64,000 nucleotides of DNA from Allopusillimonas sp048270225. Its GTDB lineage: Bacteria > Pseudomonadota > Gammaproteobacteria > Burkholderiales > Burkholderiaceae_B. Under the pieces are notes generated by a model. The model was given only the letters and a program-made list of their open reading frames with translations, was not told the DNA's origin and did no database searches. The stretch is taken from the NCBI GenBank assembly GCA_048270225.1, contig JBLWTG010000001.1, positions 124,001 through 188,000 on the forward strand. Reading direction: 5' to 3'. Made by a program: the position numbers and the translations under genes. Shown here in pieces: positions 1 through 8,635 of the stretch. Position 1 is the stretch's first letter; the number at the start of each line of letters is the position of its first letter.

Positions 1-276
1 CCTGATGTGCCGACACTGGATGAGGCCGGGTTGAAGGGCTTTAACGTCGGCGCTTCGTATGTACTGGTCGCACCGGCCAATGTGCCTGCTGATGTCATGC
101 AGCGGCTCAGCCAGGCGGTTGAGGAGATCAATGCGGGGGAGGAGGCGGCCGCCTATACCGCGCGCCTGTATGCTTCCCCCATGAAAGGCGGCCCGGTCCA
201 GGCCAAGGCCTTCCTGAAGTCCGAGTATGAAAAGTGGAACAAGCTGGTTGCCGACAACAAGCTTTCGCTGGAGTAG
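1..276 (+). CDS. Bug/TctC-family periplasmic binding protein, C-terminal fragment
   Basis: The reading frame is open from the left edge (codon phase starts at base 1) and ends at a TAG at 274-276, giving about 91 residues. The segment begins PDVPTLDEAGLKGF, the usual VPTLAEAG-type motif in the last third of tripartite tricarboxylate transporter (TctC/Bug) receptors, and ends with FLKSEYEKWNKLVADNKL, the family's normal C-terminal helix. These are secreted receptors for carboxylates and related small molecules. The signal peptide and ligand loop lie outside the window, so the ligand cannot be guessed. The gene is complete at its 3' end and shows no damage. Confidence 0.9.
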   Translation, partial: PDVPTLDEAGLKGFNVGASYVLVAPANVPADVMQRLSQAVEEINAGEEAAAYTARLYASPMKGGPVQAKAFLKSEYEKWNKLVADNKLSLE

Positions 277-589
277 AGCGAACTTCCTCGCGCCTGGCTG
301 GCATCGACTCTGCCGCCCCCGCCGTTTTTTTGGGAGGGCTGAATGTCTCTACCTGGCAGCGCTTTGCGCGAGTTTCGCCGGCGGCTCGTAGGTATTTGCT
401 TGGTTCTCGCAAGGTGGTGGGGACAGCGTGATTACGGATTTTTCTTCAGCCTGTTGGATGTCGTTGAAAGAGCAGCGGGATTGAACGCGCCGGTGCGCCT
501 CTCTAGGGAACTGATATAAACAAAATTGCTTGTAAATATGATCAATTTTGTTTATCTTAAGCGCTTGCCTAACAAGTAAAGGAGGTGCG
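277..589. other. Intergenic stretch between Bug gene and hicA
   Basis: About 313 bases without a convincing gene. The first 200 bases are GC-rich and unremarkable, with a short T run at 324-330 that has no clear stem. Base composition then turns AT-rich from about 510 to 560, where a 13-bp perfect inverted repeat and a promoter-like pair mark the hicAB control region (described separately). The Shine-Dalgarno sequence for hicA is at 580-586. Confidence 0.6.
516..555. promoter_or_regulatory. hicAB promoter with palindromic operator candidate
   Basis: ATAAACAAAATTG at 516-528 and CAATTTTGTTTAT at 543-555 form a perfect 13-bp inverted repeat with a 14-base spacer. A plausible -35 (TTGCTT, 527-532) and -10 (TTTATC, 551-556) with an 18-base spacer overlap both arms. 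HicB antitoxins with a C-terminal HTH are known to repress their own promoter through palindromes, so this is the expected operator. The symmetry is seen directly; its role is inferred. Confidence 0.6.
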
Positions 590-766
590 GTGAAGCAAAG
601 CGAGTTCAAGCGGTGGCTCGCTTCCCAGGGAGTGACTTTTGTGGAGGGAGCAAATCACACGAAAGCCTATTATCAGGAGAGGCAAACCACTCTTCCAAGG
701 CATCCGGGCAAGGAAATCCGGGAGCCGCTCAGGAAGCTAATCATTAAGCAGTTAGGTTTGAAATAA
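590..766 (+). CDS. hicA: HicA family mRNA interferase toxin
   Basis: A 58-residue protein in the usual HicA size range. I start it at the GTG at 590, because AAAGGAGG lies 4-5 bases upstream; an ATG further upstream (548) sits inside the operator region and would add non-homologous residues. The fold signature is present: an N-terminal helix (SEFKRWLASQGVTFVEG), then the conserved small-residue/His element (ANHTKAYY, His about residue 24) that forms the dsRBD-like catalytic site, then LPRHPGKEI and a C-terminal KLIIKQLGL helix. HicA cleaves mRNA and tmRNA and is neutralised by HicB, encoded 51 bases downstream. Confidence 0.9.
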   Translation: MKQSEFKRWLASQGVTFVEGANHTKAYYQERQTTLPRHPGKEIREPLRKLIIKQLGLK

Positions 767-817
767 ATGGACGCCCCGTAATGAAGGGCCCAACTCGGCA
801 AATACCGCACAAATAGT

Positions 818-1234
818 ATGGCTCGATATCCTGCTCATATTGAACCGGGCGATGGAGGCTTTACAGTCTCGTTTCGAGATATCCCGGAAGCATTGACCTG
901 CGGGGACACCCTCGAGGACGCCAAGGAAATGGCAACAGATGCGCTGCGTACCGCCATGGATTTTTATTTCGAGGATCGCCGGCCGGTTCCGTTTCCTTCT
1001 GCCGTAAAAAACGGAGAGGTGCTGATTGATCTGCCTGCCAGTGCGTGGGCGAAGGTTCTGCTGCTCAATGAAATGCTGGCGCAGGGGGTGACGCCGGCCG
1101 AGCTTGCGCGGCGGCTTGGAACGCGCCCGCAGGATGTGAATCGCATCGTCAATTTGGATCACACCACCAAGATCGACACGATCGGCGCTGCACTGGCCTG
1201 CCTGGGCCGTGACATGGAGATATCAGTCCGGTAG
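818..1234 (+). CDS. hicB: HicB family antitoxin with C-terminal HTH
   Basis: A 138-residue protein with the two-part HicB layout. Residues 1-60 (MARYPAHIEPGDGGFTVSF, then DIPEALTCGDTLEDAKEMA) are the partial RNase-H-like fold that plugs HicA. Residues about 90-135 (VTPAELARRLGTRPQDVNRIVNL) are a helix-turn-helix of the XRE/Cro type. The DNA-binding domain makes this the autoregulatory form, consistent with the palindrome at 516-555. It lies 51 bases after hicA, same strand, with only a weak ribosome binding site before the ATG at 818. Confidence 0.9.
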   Translation: MARYPAHIEPGDGGFTVSFRDIPEALTCGDTLEDAKEMATDALRTAMDFYFEDRRPVPFPSAVKNGEVLIDLPASAWAKVLLLNEMLAQGVTPAELARRLGTRPQDVNRIVNLDHTTKIDTIGAALACLGRDMEISVR

Positions 1235-1263
1235 GGTTGGAACGAAGATTGTGTCCCAACTCA

Positions 1264-1300
1264 AGAAAAAAGGGCTTACGCATGATCTACGTAAACCCTT
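1264..1300 (-). terminator. Rho-independent terminator of tRNA-Pro, possibly shared with hicB
   Basis: AAGGG-C-TTACG (1270-1280) pairs with CGTAA-A-CCCTT (1290-1300) around a 9-base loop. Read on the minus strand the hairpin is followed by a T tract (complement of the A run at 1266-1271), the classic arrangement downstream of the minus-strand tRNA-Pro. On the plus strand it is followed only by GATTTT, so it could also stop hicAB weakly. Confidence 0.7.
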
Positions 1301-1319
1301 GATTTTCCTGCTGAAACTA

Positions 1320-1396
<77 letters not shown>

Positions 1397-1561
1397 ACTT
1401 CGTTACAGCCAAGCAATATAGCATATAAATGCACTCAATAACGCCGGGCAGGCGTTCGGGGCAGAAATTTACTTGGTGTTATCTCTACTTTGCGCGCAGG
1501 CGCGATGCTTGCGGCGCCTGCCTGGTCGATGCCATGCCAGGCAGGATAGTGACAATGCGCG

Positions 1562-3133
1562 TCACGGCGTCTCGGCGGCCATTCCGGTTTCGACCAGTAT
1601 TTTGGCGATGCGACGGCCTTCGCGCTCCAGAATCTCGAAGCGCAGGTCGCCGCGGGTGCTGGGCACCACGATGTGGTCGCCTATGTCCGGCAGGCGACCG
1701 AACTGGCTCAGCAGATACCCCGCCACGGTGCTGTATTCGTCCGAGTCATCCATCAGTCCTTCGACCTGCACGGTCTGCTCGAACTGGTGCATATCGGTGG
1801 CGCCTTCCACAATCCAGCGGTTTTCCCGGTCGATGATGATGTCGGGCGTTTCGTCTTCGTCGGGAAAGTCGCCGGCGATGGCCTCGAAAACATCGATGGG
1901 CGTAACCAGGCCCTCTACCGCGCCGAATTCGTTGATCACGACCACCAACTGTCCGCGCGCGGCCTTGAGGGTTTCCATGAGATCGAGGATGCGTACCGTT
2001 TCGTGAACGATAATGGGCGGACGCAGCTTGCTTTCGTCCAGCTTGCCATCGAGCAGGAGGTCGGCGATCAGATCCTTGGCCCGGCCTATGCCGACGATAT
2101 CGTCAAGCGAACCGCGGCAGACAGGGAAGAAGCCATGCGGCGAATGGCTGATTTCGTTGCGGATATCGGCGGGATCGTCATCCAGGTCTATCCAGGTGAT
2201 GTCAGTGCGCGGGGTCATGATGGAGTGGATGCTGCGCTCGGCCAGACGCAGCACGCCGCTGACCATATTGCGCTCTTCTTCTCCAAACGGAACCTCTGAT
2301 GGCGCCGGCGCAGCGTCCTGTGCAGTCTCTTCAGTGCTGACGGGGCGTTTGCCCAGCATGCGCAGTATGCCTTCGGCAGTGCGCTCCCGCATGGGCCGCA
2401 GGGTTTCCAGATGATGCAGCTTGCGCCGGGCTACCTGATTGAGCGTTTCAATGATGACGGCAAAGCCGATGGCCGCATAGAGATAGCCCTTGGGCACTTT
2501 GAAGCCGAAACCTTCGGCCACCAGCGCGAAACCTATCATCAGCAGGAAGCCCAGACACAGAATGACCACGGTGGGGTAGGCATTGACAAAACGGGTCAGC
2601 GGTTTGGACGCGATGAGCATGACGCCTACGGCAATGACGACGGCCACCATCATGACTTCGATATGCTCGACCATGCCCACCGCCGTGATGACGGCATCGA
2701 GCGAGAAGACGGCGTCCAGCACGACGATCTGCGTCACCACAACCCAGAAACCGGCGTAGATGGGCGAGGCTGAGCTGGTGTGCATTTTGCCTTCGACGCG
2801 CTCATGCATTTCCATGGTGCCCTTGAACACCAGGAAGAAGCCGCCAATGATCAGGATGAGGTCGCGCCCGGAGAAGCTGGCATCGCCAATGCTGAACAGA
2901 GGGGTTGTCAGTTGGAAGACCCAGGAGATGACTGACAGCAGTCCAAGGCGCATCACCAGCGCCAGGCTCAGGCCGATGATGCGAGCGCGGTCGCGCTGTT
3001 GCGGCGGCAGCTTGTCGGCCAGGATGGCGATGAAAATCAGGTTGTCGATGCCCAGAACGATTTCCAGGACGACGAGCGTCAACAGACCCGCCCAAACGGC
3101 GGGGTCCAGCAATAAATCCAGCAGGCCTTCCAT
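1562..3133 (-). CDS. TerC-family membrane protein with CBS pair and CorC/HlyC domain
   Basis: 523 residues. Residues about 1-240 are the TerC-type integral membrane domain: several hydrophobic helices with the hallmark LEIVLGIDNLIFIAI near residue 25 and a second acidic helix VLDAVFSLDAVITAVG near 140. Residues about 285-410 are a CBS-domain pair (VSGVLRLAERSIHSIMTPRTDI, then VVVINEFGAVEGLVTPIDVFEAI). Residues about 430-515 match the CorC/HlyC transporter-associated domain. This matches the YegH/YoaE class, linked to metal-ion export but with no firmly assigned substrate. An AAGGAG sits 10 bases before the ATG at 3133. No partner gene is adjacent. Confidence 0.88.
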   Translation of the reverse strand: MEGLLDLLLDPAVWAGLLTLVVLEIVLGIDNLIFIAILADKLPPQQRDRARIIGLSLALVMRLGLLSVISWVFQLTTPLFSIGDASFSGRDLILIIGGFFLVFKGTMEMHERVEGKMHTSSASPIYAGFWVVVTQIVVLDAVFSLDAVITAVGMVEHIEVMMVAVVIAVGVMLIASKPLTRFVNAYPTVVILCLGFLLMIGFALVAEGFGFKVPKGYLYAAIGFAVIIETLNQVARRKLHHLETLRPMRERTAEGILRMLGKRPVSTEETAQDAAPAPSEVPFGEEERNMVSGVLRLAERSIHSIMTPRTDITWIDLDDDPADIRNEISHSPHGFFPVCRGSLDDIVGIGRAKDLIADLLLDGKLDESKLRPPIIVHETVRILDLMETLKAARGQLVVVINEFGAVEGLVTPIDVFEAIAGDFPDEDETPDIIIDRENRWIVEGATDMHQFEQTVQVEGLMDDSDEYSTVAGYLLSQFGRLPDIGDHIVVPSTRGDLRFEILEREGRRIAKILVETGMAAETP

Positions 3134-3305
3134 TAGGCCATTCTCCTTGTGTGGTGAAAAGAAAATAATAGCCGACGCCTGTCATGGAGCAGGCAGCGGC
3201 TGTCATTGGGCAGTGTTGCGTGCCGGACGGATAGGTTCAGGAAAGCGAGGGTGGCGGCGTGCCGCCAGGGGCAGGGGACAGGCCTGGCCGGGTCAGGGTC
3301 GTCGC

Positions 3306-5189
3306 TCATGGACGTAAATGAGGCAAAGTGTAGGCGCGGCTGTTATAGGCCCAGTTGGGCCATAGCACATGCGCAAGCGCTTCGCGGGCCAGGCCGGCAT
3401 CCAGAGCCTGGGGATCGTAGGTTTCGGGGGCGGTGTAGCGGAACTGGCTGGCGCCCCGGTGCGGTTCGAGCACGATGAGCTGATCGCCCTTCATGTAGCC
3501 GTAGTTGTCCTGGTATTGCATCATGACCCGGTCGCCGCCTTCGCGCGTCATGTCGTGCCCGATCATGGGATGTTCGGCCTGTACGCCCATGAGCGAGAGC
3601 AGGGTGGTGGGCAGATCGATCTGGCTGACCAGCCTGTCGTCGCGGCGCGGCTGTACATCGGCGCCCAGGATCAGGGCGGGGATGTGAAAGTGGCGCATGG
3701 GCACCAGCGTAGCGCCCGAGACGCGCGAGTCGTGATCGGCCACGATCAGGAATACCGTGTTGTCCCAGTAGCTGGACTGACGGGCCTGTTCGAAATAGCG
3801 GCCGATGGCCCAGTCTGCGTAGCGCACGGTGTTCTGTACGGTGCGGGGGTCGCCATCGGGTGTGATGCGGCCTTCGGGGTATTCCCAGGGTGAATGATTG
3901 CTGACGGAAAAGGCCAGGGTGAAGGTGGGCTGCTCCGGATCCTGCTGCATCAGGCCGTGCAGCTGGTTGAACATGTCTTCGTCGCTGGCGCCCCAGGTGC
4001 CGACAAAGGCCGGCTTGTTGAAGGTGGGCAGGTCGAATACCTGGTCAAATCCATTGCCCAGGAAGAAATTCTTCATGTTGTCGAAATGCGCTTCGCCGCC
4101 GTAGATAAAGCGCGAGCGAAAGCCCTGCTGCTTGAGCAGCTGGGCCAGCGTAAAGAAGTTGGTCTGCGCACCCGACAGTCGCAGCACGGCATCGGAAATC
4201 GTGGGTGGAAAGCCGGCGGAAACCGCTTCCAGCCCGCGCACCGAGCGCGTACCGGTGGCGTAAGCGCGGGTGAAGTTCCAGCCTGTCTGGGCCAGCTCAT
4301 CCAGACAGGGGGTGCAGCCCGAGCCGCCCAGATTGCCCACATACTGAGCGCCCAGGCTTTCCTCGACGATCATGACCAGATTGAGCGGACGCTCGCGGCG
4401 GGCCGAGGGGGTCTGCACATGCAGGGTGGGGATGGCGGGAGGGCCCGCTTCGATGCCGGCGCAGCGCTGCACGATGAGATTGGTTTCTTCCTCGGGCAGG
4501 CTACCGTATACACGGGTGGCCGAACGCTCGTTCTTCATGCTGTAGATGGCGTAGGCGACGCTATACAACGAGTTGAGCGGCAGGGTATTGAGCATGCTGT
4601 CGCTGCAATACGCGACGGTGGATGGATTGATGGGCCGGTGCTTGAGCGTGCCCCGAATGGCCAGGAAGACGATCACGGCTGCGGCCAGGGAGAACAGGAT
4701 GCGCAGCCACCAGCTCATGGGCGCATCCGGCTGGCTGAGCCCGAACAGGTATTTCGCCAGCCAGGTCAGGGCGACAATAAAGAGCACGCCGAAGATCAAT
4801 ACAGGCTTGTAACCCTTCCAGAGCATGCCGAAGACTTCGCGCGGGTGTTTCAGGTATTCCACGTAAAGCCTGTTGGGCCGGGTGTCGTACTCATCGATGA
4901 ACTGAGGCGTGGATACCTCCATCAGCACCAGCAGCACCCAGGCGAACAGAAACCAGCCTTCGGTGATGTCCAGCGCCAACGGAAAACTGCCGAACCAGGG
5001 CGACAGCACCAGCGGGATGCCGGCCAGGGTGGCGATAATGTTGGCGTCTATGCGCAGGCCACCGCGTAATATCGGCCAGATGCCGCCTGCCTGTCGTACG
5101 CGGCCCCATTGCCAGGCGGAAAGCAGGCAACGGCTCAAAGTCAACAATACAAAGCTGGCAACGATAAAAACGAAGGTGAGGTCGCGCAT
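3306..5189 (-). CDS. LtaS/MdoB-like sulfatase-fold phosphotransferase
   Basis: About 627 residues from the ATG at 5189 (MRDLTFVFIV), which begins the first membrane helix; an upstream in-frame ATG at 5261 would add a non-hydrophobic lead. Five or so N-terminal membrane segments (to about residue 200) precede an alkaline-phosphatase-superfamily domain. That domain has LVMIVEESLGAQY (metal-binding Glu), ATGTRSVRG (nucleophile Thr) and FLIVADHDSR (metal-binding Asp-His). These are the elements of lipoteichoic-acid-synthase and OpgB-type phosphoglycerol transferases, which act at the outer face of the inner membrane. In a Gram-negative it probably modifies an envelope glycan or lipid; the acceptor is unknown. 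Confidence 0.85.
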   Translation of the reverse strand: MRDLTFVFIVASFVLLTLSRCLLSAWQWGRVRQAGGIWPILRGGLRIDANIIATLAGIPLVLSPWFGSFPLALDITEGWFLFAWVLLVLMEVSTPQFIDEYDTRPNRLYVEYLKHPREVFGMLWKGYKPVLIFGVLFIVALTWLAKYLFGLSQPDAPMSWWLRILFSLAAAVIVFLAIRGTLKHRPINPSTVAYCSDSMLNTLPLNSLYSVAYAIYSMKNERSATRVYGSLPEEETNLIVQRCAGIEAGPPAIPTLHVQTPSARRERPLNLVMIVEESLGAQYVGNLGGSGCTPCLDELAQTGWNFTRAYATGTRSVRGLEAVSAGFPPTISDAVLRLSGAQTNFFTLAQLLKQQGFRSRFIYGGEAHFDNMKNFFLGNGFDQVFDLPTFNKPAFVGTWGASDEDMFNQLHGLMQQDPEQPTFTLAFSVSNHSPWEYPEGRITPDGDPRTVQNTVRYADWAIGRYFEQARQSSYWDNTVFLIVADHDSRVSGATLVPMRHFHIPALILGADVQPRRDDRLVSQIDLPTTLLSLMGVQAEHPMIGHDMTREGGDRVMMQYQDNYGYMKGDQLIVLEPHRGASQFRYTAPETYDPQALDAGLAREALAHVLWPNWAYNSRAYTLPHLRP

Positions 5190-5325
5190 GGGCGGCTGGC
5201 AGAGATTCTGGAACACTAAGTGTAAAGGGTTTGCGGCAATTTTGTGCAAGCTTAATGGCAAGAGCTTGCATCACCCCTGTAAGAAGCTGCGATAATGGAC
5301 GTTTCGCCCTGGTAGTCAGCAGTTC

Positions 5326-5359
5326 TTGACGCATAATTATGCTCACTGTTAGCATAATT
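5326..5359 (+). promoter_or_regulatory. Promoter and palindromic operator candidate upstream of HAAT binding protein
   Basis: TTGACG (5326-5331) and TAGCAT (5350-5355) form a sigma-70-like pair with an 18-base spacer. Superimposed are a perfect 12-bp palindrome GCATAATTATGC (5331-5342) and a further GCATAATT (5352-5359), so AATTATGC (5335-5342) and GCATAATT also form an 8-bp inverted repeat with a 9-base spacer. The site is 85 bases before the binding-protein start and divergent from the sulfatase gene. The regulator is unknown. Confidence 0.5.
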
Positions 5360-5444
5360 GAAATATCGCCGGAAGCGGGTTGCCGCAGTCGGCTTCACCC
5401 CGATGGCGCATTGTCTTTTCAGCGCCCGCACAGGATTATTTTCC

Positions 5445-6656
5445 ATGTATTTTCCCAGGCTATATACCCGGCTGTTTGCTGCAATCCTGCTATCTACGGC
5501 CGTGTTTTCCGCCGGCGCGCAGGATGTCATCCGTATCGGCGAGCTCAACAGCTACAAGACGCAGCCCGCCTTCCTGGGGCCGTATAAAAAGGGCATGGAG
5601 CTGGCGCTGGAGCAGGTCAATGCCGCAGGCGGCGTCAATGGCAAAAAGCTGGAGCTTGTCACCCGGGACGACAATTCCAATCCTGGCGACGCAGTCCGCG
5701 CGGCTCAGGAATTGCTCACGCGCGAAAAAGTCGATGTGCTTGCGGGCACGTTTCTGTCGCATATCGGCCTGGCAGTGTCGGATTTCGCCGGTCACAAGCA
5801 TCGCTTCTTCCTGGCCAGCGAGCCGCTCACCGACAAGATCGTGTGGGCCGACGGCAATCCCTATACCTTCCGCCTGCGCAATTCCACCTATATGCAGGTT
5901 GCCATGCTGATCCCGGCAGCGGTCAAGATGAACAAGAAGCGCTGGGCGCTGGTGTATCCCAATTACGAATACGGGCAGTCGGCTGTCGCCACCTTCAAGA
6001 CGCTGCTCAAGCAGGCCCAGCCTGATGTCGAGTTCGTGGCCGAGCAGGCCGCGCCGCTGGGCAAGATCGATGCGGGCAGCGTCGTACAGGCGCTGGCCGA
6101 CGCCAAGCCCGATGCCATGTTCAATGTCTTGTTTGCCACAGACCTATCCAAGTTCGTGCGCGCCGGCACGCAGCGCAATTTCTTCAAGGGGCTGCCGGTT
6201 GTCAGCATGCTCACGGGCGAGCCCGAATATCTGGACGCGCTGGGCGCCGAAACCCCTGAGGGCTGGGTGGTGACAGGGTATCCCTGGTATGCCATCGATA
6301 CGCCCGAGCACAAGGCGTTTCTTGACGCCTACCAGTCCCGGTTCAATGATTATCCTCGCCTGGGCACGGTGGTGGGATACAACACTATTCTGTCGCTGGC
6401 GGCCGGCATCAAAAAGGCGGGCTCGACAGACACCGATGCGCTGGTGCAGGCTTTCAAGGGGCTGGAGGTGGATACACCTTTCGGCCGCATCCAGTACCGG
6501 GGCATCGATCATCAGTCGACCATGGGCGCTTATGTGGGCAAGCTCGCCGTCAAGGACGGCAAAGGCATCATGACCGATTTCAAGTATGTGGATGGCGCCA
6601 GCGTACAGCCCACCGACGAGCAGGTCCGGCAGTGGCGTCCGGCCTCGGCGGACTGA
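5445..6656 (+). CDS. HAAT-type ABC transporter periplasmic binding protein
   Basis: 403 residues from the ATG at 5445, chosen because it begins a clean signal peptide (MYFPRLYTRLFAAILL, cleavage near AGAQD). The mature protein shows the Peripla_BP_6/LivJ pattern: IRIGELNSYKTQPAFLGPYKKGMELALEQVNAAGGVNGKKLELVTRDDNSNP, then AAQELLTREKVDVLAG. It should deliver an amino acid or related compound to the fused LivHM/LivGF complex encoded just downstream (101-base gap). The aromatic-keto-acid enzyme nearby (10253-13882) makes an aromatic amino acid a reasonable guess, but this is inference. Confidence 0.9.
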   Translation: MYFPRLYTRLFAAILLSTAVFSAGAQDVIRIGELNSYKTQPAFLGPYKKGMELALEQVNAAGGVNGKKLELVTRDDNSNPGDAVRAAQELLTREKVDVLAGTFLSHIGLAVSDFAGHKHRFFLASEPLTDKIVWADGNPYTFRLRNSTYMQVAMLIPAAVKMNKKRWALVYPNYEYGQSAVATFKTLLKQAQPDVEFVAEQAAPLGKIDAGSVVQALADAKPDAMFNVLFATDLSKFVRAGTQRNFFKGLPVVSMLTGEPEYLDALGAETPEGWVVTGYPWYAIDTPEHKAFLDAYQSRFNDYPRLGTVVGYNTILSLAAGIKKAGSTDTDALVQAFKGLEVDTPFGRIQYRGIDHQSTMGAYVGKLAVKDGKGIMTDFKYVDGASVQPTDEQVRQWRPASAD

Positions 6657-6757
6657 TGGGCCCCGCAGAGGCGTGCGCCGGCCGGTGTTCGGGCAGGCGC
6701 GCCGGTGCGTTTGACATGGCGGCGGGGTGCGCGCCGACGCCTGAGTAGCCGGGCGCC

Positions 6758-8635
6758 ATGCATATCACGGGTTTTGTCGTCCAGTTCCTGAACGGGCTGG
6801 CCGAGGCATCGTCGCTGTTTCTGGTGGCAGCCGGGTTGTCGCTGATCTTTGGCGTCAGCCGCATTGTCAATTTTGCGCACGGTTCGCTCTATATGCTGGG
6901 CCTGTATACGGCCTACAGCCTGGTGCAGCAATGGGGCCAGAGCGCGATGGGATTCTGGATCGCGCTGCTATGCGCCGCGCTTGCTGTGGCGCTGCTGGGC
7001 GCCATTGTCGAGATACTGCTGCTGCGACGCATCTACGGCGCTCCCGAAATGTTCCAGTTGCTGGCAACCTTCGCGCTGGTGCTGGTGTTCAACGACATGG
7101 CGCTGTGGCTGTGGGGCCCCGACGACCTGCTCGGTCCGCTGGCCCCTGGCCTGAGCGGTTCGGTGCAGATTTTTGATCGCTATCTGCCGATATACGATCT
7201 GCTGCTGATCGGACTGGGACCGGCGGTTTTGCTGCTGCTCTGGCTGCTGCTCACGCGTTCGCGCTGGGGCATGCTGGTGCGTGCGGCCACCCAGGATCGC
7301 GAGATGCTGGGCGCTCTGGGCGTGAACCAGGCCTGGCTCTTTACGGCGGTGTTTGCCTTTGGCGCTTTTCTGGCCGGATTGGGCGGTGCGCTGCAGATTC
7401 CCCGGCAGCCGGCCAGCCTGGGACTGGATCTGAGCATTATCGGCGATGCTTTTGTGGTGGTCGTGGTGGGCGGCATGGGCTCTGTCCCAGGCGCCTTTCT
7501 GGCCGCCTTGATCATCGCGCAGCTCAAGGCCCTGTGCGTCGCACTGGGGGTGATGGATATCGGTGGGCTGACCATCGCCTTCCCCCGCCTGACGCTGGCG
7601 GTGGAGTTTATTTTCATGGCGCTGGTGCTGGTGTTCAGGCCCTGGGGGCTGTGCGGCAAACCCTTGTCTATTTCCCGCCATCAGGGCGCCTCCGAGTCAC
7701 TGTTGCGTCCTGCGGGCAGGTGGGCAGGCGGACTGGCGATTGCGGTTGTGCTGGCCCTGGCGGCCCTGCCGCTGCTGGCCGATTACCTGCCCTACGCTGC
7801 GGTGCTGGCCCAGGATGTGTTGGTGGCTGTCGTGTTCGCTGTCAGCCTGCATTTCATCATGGGGCTGGGCGGCATGCCGTCGTTCGGCCACGCGGCGTAT
7901 TTCGGGCTGGGCGCTTATGCCGCTGCCATGCTGTTCACCGGCGCAGGGGTTGGCATGCTGGGAGCCCTTGCGGCGGCGCCGCTGGCGGCGGGCGTGGCCG
8001 CGCTGTGCTTTGGCTGGCTGGGCGCGAGGCTGACCGGGGTGTATCTGGCGATGCTGACGCTGGCTTTTGCCCAGATCATCTGGTCCATCGTGTTCCAGTG
8101 GGATGATGTCACGGGCGGCTCCAATGGCATTTTTGGTGTCTGGCCTGAGGGCTGGCTCTCGGGCAACGGGTTCTATTATTTCACGCTGGGCATGGCGGTC
8201 GTCGTCGTGGCGGGCGTCCGGCGCATTGCGTTTTCTCCTTTTGGCATGGCGTTGCGCGCCGCGCGCGATTCCGCGCTGCGAGCCGATGCGATCGGGCTGG
8301 ACGTGCGGCGCATACAGTGGCTGGCCTTTATCATTGCCGGCCTGCTTGCCGGGCTGGCGGGCGGCTTGTATGCCTTTGCCAAGGGGGGCACTTCGCCGGA
8401 GGTCATGGGGATCGGCAAGTCCGTCGACGCGCTGGTCATGGTGTTGCTTGGCGGCGTCCAGGCGTTGGCCGGACCGGTGGTCGGAGCTGCGGGCTTTACC
8501 GTGCTGCAGGATGTCTTCGTGGGAATTACCGAGTATTGGCGGGCCTTGTTCGGCCTGGTCATTCTGCTGATTGTGCTGGTGTTTCCGCGCGGCCTTGCAG
8601 GCTACGCCGGCATCTGGCGACGGAGGCGGACATGA
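6758..8635 (+). CDS. Fused LivH-LivM permease of a HAAT ABC transporter
   Basis: 625 residues. The first half (about 1-290) is a complete LivH-type permease: VSRIVNFAHGSLYMLGLY near residue 35 and VGGMGSVPGAFLAALIIAQL near 240. After a linker (about 300-320) the second half (to 625) is a complete LivM-type permease: GLGGMPSFGHAAYFGLGAYAAAML, LTGVYLAMLTLAFAQI, and VLLGGVQALAGPVVGAAGF. HAAT systems usually encode these as two proteins, so this is a real gene fusion; the frame is open throughout without sign of a sequencing join. The stop overlaps the start of the ATPase gene (ATGA at 8632-8635). Confidence 0.92.
   Translation: MHITGFVVQFLNGLAEASSLFLVAAGLSLIFGVSRIVNFAHGSLYMLGLYTAYSLVQQWGQSAMGFWIALLCAALAVALLGAIVEILLLRRIYGAPEMFQLLATFALVLVFNDMALWLWGPDDLLGPLAPGLSGSVQIFDRYLPIYDLLLIGLGPAVLLLLWLLLTRSRWGMLVRAATQDREMLGALGVNQAWLFTAVFAFGAFLAGLGGALQIPRQPASLGLDLSIIGDAFVVVVVGGMGSVPGAFLAALIIAQLKALCVALGVMDIGGLTIAFPRLTLAVEFIFMALVLVFRPWGLCGKPLSISRHQGASESLLRPAGRWAGGLAIAVVLALAALPLLADYLPYAAVLAQDVLVAVVFAVSLHFIMGLGGMPSFGHAAYFGLGAYAAAMLFTGAGVGMLGALAAAPLAAGVAALCFGWLGARLTGVYLAMLTLAFAQIIWSIVFQWDDVTGGSNGIFGVWPEGWLSGNGFYYFTLGMAVVVVAGVRRIAFSPFGMALRAARDSALRADAIGLDVRRIQWLAFIIAGLLAGLAGGLYAFAKGGTSPEVMGIGKSVDALVMVLLGGVQALAGPVVGAAGFTVLQDVFVGITEYWRALFGLVILLIVLVFPRGLAGYAGIWRRRRT

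Noticed and set aside
3894..5069. 391-codon open frame on the plus strand opposite the LtaS-like gene
   Set aside because: It is fully antisense to a well-conserved protein, has no ribosome binding site or domain likeness, and its composition is typical of an antisense shadow in GC-rich DNA.
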